NCBI GenBank assembly: GCA_014526335.1
Contig: JACTAT010000010.1
Coordinates: 2,859,426-2,923,425, forward strand
Source: Chrysaora quinquecirrha
Lineage: Eukaryota > Cnidaria > Scyphozoa > Semaeostomeae > Pelagiidae
Direction: 5' to 3'
Length of the DNA stretch: 64,000 nt
Of the stretch, positions 61,301 to 64,000 are shown in pieces; position 1 is the first letter of the stretch, and each line of letters starts with the position of its first letter. Under the pieces are notes generated by a model that was not told the origin of the DNA, did not search any database, and was given only the letters and a program-made list of their open reading frames with translations. The position numbers and the translations under genes are program-made.

Positions 61301-64000
61301 ACAAACTTATGGCAAACATTGGGAACATTGCAAGATTTGTAAAAATAATTTTAAAATATCGAAATAATCTAAACTCCAAGTTAAACAAATCAAATTCCAT
61401 CCACGGCATTGCTGCTTCGTCTTGATATTGATTTTGAGCAGATATATTTGTTGACTATGATTTGCATTAGATCTTGCTTGTTTGATGATGATAATAAAAT
61501 GATAATTATGGTGATGAAGATGATAATGATAATGATGAGGGTGATGATTATTATGATGTTGATAATGATTATGGTGGTGATGATGATGATGATAATAATG
61601 ATGACGATGTTGATGATGACGATGATGATGATAACAATACGACTGTTGCTTGTAAAACGGTAGCGAGATGTGAAATCTAGCTTTTCAGACATATGTTAGA
61701 TAAGGTCTAAGGAACAAGGGCTGATTGACAATGGCTTCTTTAATATCATAAAATATCATACCTTGGCTTGAGAATTTACGTTTGCGCCCTTTTCAATCAG
61801 CATTTGAGCAACTGCTGAATGGCCACCTTTCGCAGCTTCATGAAGCGGTGTGTACTGATGCTGCAATATGAAGCAGTAAAGAAATTAATACAAGAAGGCT
61901 CCTATGGTGGGACAAGGTAGGGGGATGCACTGTTTGTTGACAATATTTCGAAATCCTTCATTTCATGATAAAGTTGCGAGAACACATACAAATACCTAAG
62001 CGACGAACCGTGATTTCGTAGTGCATTCACTTATTTGTATTCTAAAATTATTTAATAACGGTCATCCCACAAGTCAACCAGACTGTTTATCAAGGGATCG
62101 TGCAAAAACAACAAAAATAGAAATTACAAAACCAATTATGTAGAGAAAATTAACAACAAGCACACTATTACAATTTGAAATACATATTCTTAAATCATGA
62201 TAAAGAGAGAGTTTGCATCTTTTTTGTATGAAATAATAATAAAGTGCACTAACGTGCACGTAAAACTAAAATATAAGGGTGTAGTACCAACCCCCGCTTT
62301 GCGCCACAGAAAAGCTGTCCGCGCCAATCTTGTATCCATAGGTATAAAGTTGAATTGAAGGGTCCGTTACTCAAAGCAACTAGTCTAAAACAAAGACTTT
62401 TTCCTTCCAAATTTCATAAAAAGCTTGACTATTGTTGCACCGTCCCATGTTCGAAAAATTGTGTTTTAGAAACAGTGACTCCATCAGGGATCTGGCAACA
62501 AAAACACAACCAGGGTTACTGTATTAAGGACGTGAAAAACTTTATTATGTAGTGACAGTACACACCTTGTTTTTCAATTCAACGCAAGCACCATGATCCA
62601 ACAGGCATTCAATAATCGCCTCGTTCCCATCTCGAGCAGCCATATGTAGTGGTGTTGATTCACCCTGGCAACACAATAGTCTATCAACAAAAGCATTGAA
62701 GGAAATCCTCAGCAGAGGCATTCAGATCTCACTTGAAATTAATGAGGGCTCATACAATATCATGGCGTTTTCCTGAACTCACTACAGAAGTCGTAAATTC
62801 TCTCCAAAGCCTCCTACGCACCCTAATGAAAAGGTGTGTATGGGGCTGGGAGGAATCTACAACATTTTAGGCCGATTTTAGGGAAGGTCTGCGGCCTTAT
62901 CATTTACTGATAAAAAACAGAGCTAAACACGTGTCTTTATTGGCGCCCTGATTCTCCTTACTGCTTGGCAGGCCTTTTATAAAGGATGTAAAGCGATGGT
63001 TGGTTGGGAGGGTCCTCCTGTGCTAACGGGTAGTTTTAGCATTTTATGGATAGGGGTGTTGTAAGGTTTCAGCTTTAGTTGTTCCGATCTAGAGGGTTAG
63101 GGATAACTTAGTGTTTTATTCTAGCGATTTAGGGTTAGGGGTAGTTTGGGGATACGGGTGGTTAGGGCTGGGATTTTTGTGTTTAGAGTTAGGGGTAGTG
63201 CAGGATTTCAGTTTTATTGCTTTCGATTCCATTAAACGCCTACCCAGGTAACTAAACTCTATTGGTCGAAGTAAGTAATACCAAGATTAAAATTGTATTT
63301 AATACCTTATTCCTGGCATCTGGATCGGCACCATCATCCAGCAACAGTGACACGATCTCTTCGCATCGCTGCCTGCAGGCAATCAATAGCGGCGTCTCTT
63401 CAAGCTGGTGAAAATGAAATACAGTAAAGGGTTAAAATACAGGAACTCAGCTAAATAAAAATAGAAGGTTGTGATACTAGTAAAAAAAAGTGCTTTCAAA
63501 AATTGATATTTGTAAAAGAAAACTGTAACAACGGCCTTGAGATTTGAAAATTTTACCAACTTTTTAATTCAACTAACCTTCGATCTTGGATCAACTTTTG
63601 CGCCATTTCTCAGAAGTAAACGTACGATGGTTATTTGCCTTGTTCTACAGGCAATGTGCAGAATGGTCTCTTCTCTCTACAAGAGAAAGAAACAGAAAAT
63701 TAATCATACTAATACTTATGAAGAAGGTATTGACACATGTTGGGCATAGAACATGCCAAAACACAGCAAGTCAATAAAAAAGTGACAGAGCCAGGTTACT
63801 ACACGTTTGTCAATGACAAAAATTGGCAATGAAAGAAGTTTTTGCCTCACCGACCATGTGCATTGGAACACCCTGATTGCAAAATGAATAAAATTTACCT
63901 TCAGTCCTATCGATAACCATCATATCTGGTGCATTTAAAGACAGGCTTTCTTTTTACATTGCACAAGGTCAGAACTAGTTGCCGATTCCTAACCGGCGGT
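27992..64000 (-). CDS. ANK: Ankyrin gene (ANK-ZU5-ZU5-UPA-death), 5' end beyond window
   Basis: Ankyrins link membrane proteins to the spectrin skeleton. The domain order on the minus strand is canonical: ANK repeats, linker, ZU5, ZU5, UPA, death domain, long variable tail. Standard chain of exons: eleven ANK exons (63676 to 57981), linker 45261-45168 and 36260-35993, ZU5-1 34808-34683 and 34118-33895, ZU5-2 33711-33467 and 33066-32768, UPA 31728-31266, connector 31156-31111, death domain 30232-30121 and 29135-27992. Every junction keeps frame; the visible coding length is exactly 4,116 nt including the stop (1,371 codons). A second, tandem copy of linker-UPA (unit B, 50725-45700) lies between the ANK exons and the standard chain. 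Earlier ANK exons and the N-terminus must lie to the right of the window, since ankyrins usually have about 24 repeats. Confidence 0.9.
29823..30083. mobile_element. MITE, AACGATCAAACATTG family, copy 4
   Basis: Left end TTGGCTTAACGATCAAACAT, right end GTTTAATCGTTTAGCCAGGG. It lies in the ankyrin intron that splits the death domain. Confidence 0.7.
30121..30232 (-). CDS. ANK: Ankyrin exon: first half of death domain
   Basis: Codes [20 protein letters not shown] followed by [16 protein letters not shown], the first helices of a death domain with the conserved D-W-LA pattern of ankyrins (GxSWxxLARxL). The entry phase (two bases) matches the connector exon at 31156-31111 and the exit phase matches 29135. 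Confidence 0.9.
31111..31156 (-). CDS. ANK: Ankyrin connector exon between UPA and death domain
   Basis: A 46-nt exon ([15 protein letters not shown] plus one base) between ATAG and GTTCGT. Its first 28 nt are duplicated at the edge of unit B (45562-45589), where the exon lacks its donor and runs into TAG. This places the tandem-duplication breakpoint inside this exon. Confidence 0.7.
31266..31728 (-). CDS. ANK: Ankyrin UPA exon, unit A
   Basis: A 463-nt exon. Starts [20 protein letters not shown], then [62 protein letters not shown] and [11 protein letters not shown]. The TDD..KTLEQ.E and FRENRL motifs are diagnostic of ankyrin UPA. It differs from unit B by few residues (N/K, R/S and D/E in the stretch [20 protein letters not shown]). 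Confidence 0.92.
31933..32400. repeat. Dispersed repeat inside UPA-ZU5 intron
   Basis: Matches the unit B intron (about 46340-46720). Its head (GTGCCCATTT ... CTTGGCCTCAGT ... TTCTACCCGTCCG) also resembles 23490-23560 in NOMO, so it is a dispersed element. The 148-codon plus-strand frame here has no recognisable family and is not kept in the other copy; I do not call it a gene. Positions 32414-32650 are an extra about 240 bp absent from unit B. Confidence 0.5.
32768..33066 (-). CDS. ANK: Ankyrin second ZU5, part 2, unit A
   Basis: A 299-nt exon ([20 protein letters not shown] ... [12 protein letters not shown] ... [12 protein letters not shown] ... FQTTFLTT). It contains the ZU5 pattern [19 protein letters not shown] and the NLRLL and W-D-T stretch of ankyrin ZU5-2. 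Phase 0 in, phase 2 out. The unit B copy (47236-46938) has the same length. Confidence 0.92.
33114..33224. mobile_element. Short MITE, AAGAGATCTAGGTCGG termini
   Basis: About 110 bp, almost all inverted repeat (AAGAGATCTAGGTCGGCG against CCGACCCAGACCTCTTTGG). It is related to 14008-14297 with a shorter interior. It lies in unit A only, in an intron that diverges completely from unit B. Confidence 0.55.
33467..33711 (-). CDS. ANK: Ankyrin second ZU5, part 1, unit A
   Basis: A 245-nt exon: [33 protein letters not shown] and [19 protein letters not shown]. This equals the ankyrin pattern RIITKDFP..F.V.SR..GPEGG.L.S..VPLVQA.FPE. In both units the amino-acid sequence of this exon appears identical. 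Confidence 0.93.
33895..34118 (-). CDS. ANK: Ankyrin first ZU5, part 2, unit A
   Basis: A 224-nt exon: [20 protein letters not shown], then [37 protein letters not shown] and [27 protein letters not shown] and ERELIVLRS are hallmark ankyrin ZU5 motifs. The acceptor TTTAAAG|G is chosen because it alone keeps phase. Confidence 0.92.
34683..34808 (-). CDS. ANK: Ankyrin first ZU5, part 1, unit A
   Basis: A 126-nt exon: [36 protein letters not shown]. Ankyrins carry FL(I/V)SFMVDARGG and PxxxCxAPTRxTCRLV at this point. Confidence 0.93.
35010..35730. mobile_element. MITE, AACGATCAAACATTG family, copy 5, interrupted
   Basis: The left end AAGGCCCTGGCTTAACGATC and right end CAATGTTTGATCCTTTGGCA belong to one copy, split by a second MITE at 35117-35561. 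The orthologous copy in unit B (49917-50190) is uninterrupted. Confidence 0.7.
35117..35561. mobile_element. MITE insertion with filled/empty site proof
   Basis: An insertion of about 445 bp, absent at the matching place in unit B (near 50010). GTTATTAAAAC is present on both sides (35106-35116 and 35551-35561). Inverted arms carry AACAGCGGAATCATTTTCGG and CTGACACTCCTCAGAGTATG. It inserted after the tandem duplication, or was lost from unit B. Confidence 0.75.
35993..36260 (-). CDS. ANK: Ankyrin linker exon 2 (ANK to ZU5), unit A
   Basis: A 268-nt exon: [20 protein letters not shown], then an Ala/Ser/Thr/Glu-rich stretch and [18 protein letters not shown], leading into FLISF. A poorly conserved acidic spacer at this position is expected for ankyrins. 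Entry phase 1, exit phase 2. The unit B copy (50725-50458) has the same length and an open frame. Confidence 0.85.
36262..36625. repeat. GATGTTGAATC-type minisatellite
   Basis: Degenerate 11-15-bp units of the form GATGTTGAATC / GATGTTGCATC / GATATTGAATC run directly from the linker exon's acceptor into the intron. The same array stands at 50727-51070 in unit B. The plus-strand frame at 36404-36724 is repeat-derived. Confidence 0.8.
37104..39803 (+). pseudogene. THAP-domain P-element-like transposase, frameshifted
   Basis: Moves the element by cut-and-paste. The N-terminus [11 protein letters not shown] ... SFFKIP ... EEWIKIVCR ... YLCELHF ... [12 protein letters not shown] is a complete C2CH THAP zinc finger (start at 37104 by family fit; an in-frame ATG lies at 37008). 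A short coiled coil ([11 protein letters not shown]) follows near 38110. The catalytic region shows [17 protein letters not shown] (about 38490), [17 protein letters not shown] (about 38800) and [18 protein letters not shown] (about 39570). The pieces lie in different frames: shifts occur near 38030, 38130, 38555, 38675 and 39300, so no full protein can be made. An alternative would be unrecognised introns, but no splice signals fit. Confidence 0.88.
40137..40216. repeat. (AAT)n / (ATT)n imperfect palindrome
   Basis: Trinucleotide AAT units followed by ATT units form a hairpin-capable stretch between the two convergent genes of the transposon. Confidence 0.85.
40774..41679 (-). pseudogene. 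Transposon-borne C2H2 zinc-finger protein gene, frameshifted
   Basis: Begins [20 protein letters not shown] 117 bp inside the right end of the element. It has one C2H2 finger ([20 protein letters not shown] then KH, about residues 57-78), an acidic stretch, then [36 protein letters not shown] and [19 protein letters not shown] in successive overlapping frames. Frames change near 41250 and 41145, so this copy is broken. Function unknown. Its position inside both inverted ends makes it cargo or an accessory gene of the transposon. It is convergent with the transposase and shares the GTCACGTGAC-containing subterminal repeat upstream of its start. Confidence 0.7.
41935..44655. mobile_element. Foldback element with 16-bp tandem-repeat arms
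   Basis: Ends GCTATCTTTAAAACC and GGTTTTAAAGATAGC are flanked by a 12-bp direct repeat CGTTTAAATATG (41923-41934 and 44656-44667). Each arm holds about fifteen 16-bp units alternating ATGGAATCTAGAAAAC and ATGGAATCTTTAAAAC, then continues as unique inverted sequence to about 42438 on the left and 43992 on the right. A second inverted pair, rich in GGGCCCTC, lies at about 42758-42850 and 43869-43966. No transposase was recognised. A MITE (43265-43398) is nested inside. Confidence 0.85.
43265..43398. mobile_element. Short MITE, CGAGGGGCATTTCACTC termini, copy 2
   Basis: A 134-bp element with an 8-bp flanking duplication AATTCCCC (43257-43264 and 43399-43406). It is nearly identical to 20019-20150. 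Confidence 0.8.
45168..45261 (-). CDS. ANK: Ankyrin linker exon 1, unit A (intact)
   Basis: A 94-nt exon between TTTGCAG and [26 protein letters not shown] then [11 protein letters not shown] plus one base. It enters at phase 0, fitting the last ANK exon (57981), and exits at phase 1, fitting the linker exon at 36260. It would also accept the phase-0 exit of the unit B UPA exon. Its unit B counterpart is reduced to about 14 nt at 54762-54775. Confidence 0.8.
45700..46162 (-). CDS. ANK: Ankyrin UPA exon, unit B
   Basis: 463 nt, same borders and phases as 31728-31266, fully open. Differences are conservative (VAR for [23 protein letters not shown]). It exits at phase 0 and so could join linker exon 45261 in frame. 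Whether it is used in mature RNA is unknown; see the duplication findings. Confidence 0.8.
46938..47236 (-). CDS. ANK: Ankyrin second ZU5, part 2, unit B
   Basis: 299 nt, open, same splice borders as the unit A copy; the clearest replacement is L for V in [14 protein letters not shown]. Entry phase 0 makes this the only unit B ZU5/linker exon that the last ANK exon could join in frame. Confidence 0.8.
48011..48255 (-). CDS. ANK: Ankyrin second ZU5, part 1, unit B
   Basis: 245 nt with the same protein sequence as the unit A exon as far as read ([32 protein letters not shown]). Base changes between the copies are silent here, which hints at constraint or a very recent origin. Confidence 0.8.
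48434..48657 (-). CDS. ANK: Ankyrin first ZU5, part 2, unit B
   Basis: 224 nt with [34 protein letters not shown] and [13 protein letters not shown]. Borders and frame match unit A. Confidence 0.8.
48908..49350. mobile_element. AACGATCAAACATTG-family MITEs, two or more degenerate copies in series
   Basis: AAAAGATCAAACATTGTTGG at the left, GTTTGATCGTTAAGCAAGGG near 49070, then two further diverged halves with CCTGGGCCTCACTTTCTGAA words. Present only in unit B. Confidence 0.55.
49554..49679 (-). CDS. ANK: Ankyrin first ZU5, part 1, unit B
   Basis: 126 nt: [16 protein letters not shown] ... [15 protein letters not shown], open and with the same phases as unit A. Confidence 0.8.
49917..50190. 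mobile_element. MITE, AACGATCAAACATTG family (empty-site reference)
   Basis: Unit B ortholog of the interrupted copy at 35010-35730. Here CACAAAAACAGTG is followed directly by TTTTAAAACACTTACTAG, giving the pre-insertion sequence of the second MITE. Confidence 0.7.
50458..50725 (-). CDS. ANK: Ankyrin linker exon 2, unit B
   Basis: 268 nt, open, equal in length to 36260-35993. It needs a phase-1 donor, which linker exon 1 would supply. In unit B that exon is destroyed, so this exon has no visible in-frame partner upstream. Confidence 0.75.
50727..51070. repeat. GATGTTGAATC-type minisatellite, unit B
   Basis: Near-identical copy of 36262-36625, broken off by the transposon that starts at 51089. 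Confidence 0.8.
51089..54761. mobile_element. Element with tandem-repeat inverted ends and spliced-looking cargo
   Basis: Ends GGCATACCGGAAAAGTGGGA and the exact complement. Each arm continues as about twenty 13-14-bp units (GGTGGGACCCTAA with GGTGGGACCTTAA variants) and then a unique inverted segment (GTTGGGTTAGCTAAGGGACT at about 51389; complement near 54405). The arms are about 370 bp. No transposase was recognised; the interior holds a cargo gene. No target duplication is visible (TTCCATAT left, CTCTGCAG right), and flanking ankyrin sequence is missing. Confidence 0.85.
51511..53994 (+). pseudogene. Unrecognised cargo gene inside the tandem-repeat-ended element
   Basis: I do not recognise a family. 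A first ATG at 51511 gives [11 protein letters not shown] before a GTATGT donor. A second coding block starts after CTCATAG (about 51919): [35 protein letters not shown], an in-frame TAA (52107-52109), then [39 protein letters not shown] and [16 protein letters not shown] up to about 52502, where GTGAGT follows. A third block (about 53543-53820) reads [40 protein letters not shown] and [19 protein letters not shown]; a fourth in the next frame (about 53821-53994) reads [20 protein letters not shown]. Spliced organisation and the internal stop suggest a captured, decaying gene. Confidence 0.5.
54762..55072. repeat. Unit B remnant of the region upstream of linker exon 1
   Basis: Matches 45250-45561 nearly base for base (CTCTGCAGTTTGCTGC, AACAAAAGCCTTCAGCCT, GAACGCAGAGGAGAGAGGGG). 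It retains the acceptor and first 14 nt of linker exon 1; the remainder of the exon is gone. Confidence 0.85.
55196..55517 (+). repeat. (ATC)n microsatellite
   Basis: Over 300 bp of ATC/ACC/ATT trinucleotides. The poly-Asp, poly-Met and poly-Ile frames on both strands are artefacts. It lies in the ankyrin intron after the ANK block. Confidence 0.95.
55518..57366. other. Ankyrin intron without recognised content
   Basis: No coding exon or clear repeat was found. A short dispersed repeat (GCTTGGAGGGCTGGACAAAA ... TTGCTTATTAAGAAAAAGTG at about 56090-56142) also occurs at 24510-24560. The 77-codon minus frame at 56269-56502 has no recognisable features. Confidence 0.4.
57367..57768. mobile_element. 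MITE, CCCGGGGGG termini, 8-bp target duplication
   Basis: Starts CCCGGGGGGTACTTCATTGT and ends with the complement through CCCCCGGG. GATTTGAA flanks both sides (57359-57366 and 57769-57776). The inverted arms extend through CTAGACGTGCCGCCC. An 8-bp duplication suggests a hAT-like mover. Confidence 0.78.
57981..63676 (-). CDS. ANK: Ankyrin ANK-repeat block, eleven exons
   Basis: Exons (high to low): 63676-63578, 63404-63306, 62664-62566, 61860-61762, 61140-61042, 60927-60829, 60580-60482, 59866-59768, 59330-59232, 59120-59022, 58085-57981. The first ten are exactly 99 nt, phase 0, one 33-residue ANK repeat each; the last is 105 nt. Signature stretches: [80 protein letters not shown] and [20 protein letters not shown]. 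Some repeats depart from TPLH (ETILHIA, ETPLLIA, LHPLHLA, YTALYIA). The last repeat runs into KRKEEK and then the linker, as in ankyrins. They form the concave surface that binds membrane-protein tails. Confidence 0.93.
58503..58983. mobile_element. Foldback MITE, CACGCTAGCGAAT termini
   Basis: About 480 bp with a 5-bp duplication AGATT (58498-58502 and 58984-58988). The arms are inverted series of CTACTGTGGTGGATAATCA / TACTGTGGTGGTAGTTTCTG units, nearly full length. It is the complete form of the repeats at 6789-6860 and 15772-16436. It lies in an ankyrin intron. Confidence 0.82.
59345..59583. mobile_element. AACGATCAAACATTG-family MITE, degenerate
   Basis: The right end TTTGATCGTTTGGCCAGAGC is clear, with GACGTGGCCAAATGGTCAAA internally; the left end is eroded near TGCCACACGTCATAACGTTG. 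Confidence 0.5.
60030..60155 (-). mobile_element. tRNA-derived SINE, family 1, reverse copy
   Basis: Read on the minus strand: GGTGCTGTGGCATCGTGGCC (A-box-like), then GGGGTTCGAGCCCC (B-box-like, 60077-60090). Diverged sister of 7899-8060. Confidence 0.6.
61482..61640 (+). repeat. (GAT)n microsatellite
   Basis: About 160 bp of GAT/AAT/GTG trinucleotides in an ankyrin intron. Met-rich and Ile-rich frames are artefacts. Confidence 0.93.
62825..63240. other. Ankyrin intron, GGGTTAGGG-like words only
   Basis: Loosely telomere-like words (GAGGGTTAGGGATAAC, GATTTAGGGTTAGGGGTAG, GTTAGGGCTGGG) spread over about 150 bp. They are too irregular to call a telomeric repeat. Nothing else was recognised. 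Confidence 0.35.

Noticed and set aside
62990..63200. Interstitial telomeric repeat
   Set aside because: The GGGTTAGGG-like words are irregular and scattered, not a tandem TTAGGG array.
63851..63872. A possible 22-nt ankyrin exon (GVPMHMV) between ATCAG and GTGAGG
   Set aside because: It resembles the start of an ANK repeat, but its exit phase does not fit the next exon (phase 0) and the repeat is cut short. Probably a relic or chance.

Overview
The window is animal nuclear DNA. It is intron-rich, has canonical GT-AG junctions, is AT-leaning, and is crowded with short inverted-repeat transposons and tRNA-derived SINEs. The NOMO and ankyrin proteins are clearly metazoan. A cnidarian, probably an anthozoan (coral or sea anemone), is my best inference from the intron density, the THAP/P-type transposon and the style of the repeats, but nothing in the window proves it.

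Layout from left to right. (1) 412-738, minus strand: the first coding exon of an ITFG2-like KICSTOR subunit, with the rest of the gene beyond the left edge. (2) 792-2827: a PIF/Harbinger-type inverted-repeat element carrying nested smaller elements, between two divergently transcribed genes. (3) 3467-25571, plus strand: NOMO (nodal modulator / ER membrane partner), traced from initiator to stop in 34 small exons. One conserved exon appears to be missing and two splice junctions do not stay in frame as expected. Its introns hold SINEs, MITEs, a CCACCACAG minisatellite and three long (CTTG)n arrays. (4) 27992 to the right edge, minus strand: an ankyrin gene. Reading 5' to 3' (right to left) it has eleven ANK-repeat exons, a linker, two ZU5 domains, UPA, a death domain and a long acidic tail. 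All visible exon phases agree and give about 1,371 codons.

The most unusual part is the middle of the ankyrin gene. The block linker-ZU5-ZU5-UPA is present twice in direct tandem (unit A 31129-45561, unit B 45562 to about 55072), and the coding exons of both copies are open. Three large transposons sit in these units. They are a THAP/P-element relative (36951-41796) that carries a second, convergent zinc-finger gene, a foldback element (41935-44655) whose arms are 16-bp tandem repeats, and an element (51089-54761) whose ends are GGGACCCTAAGGT-type tandem repeats around an unrecognised cargo gene. The last one has destroyed the linker exon of unit B, so by exon phase only unit A can rebuild a standard ankyrin. 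Unit B is either intronic baggage or an alternative-splicing resource.

The genes do not form one pathway. ITFG2 acts at the lysosome (amino-acid sensing), NOMO in the ER membrane, and ankyrin at the membrane skeleton.
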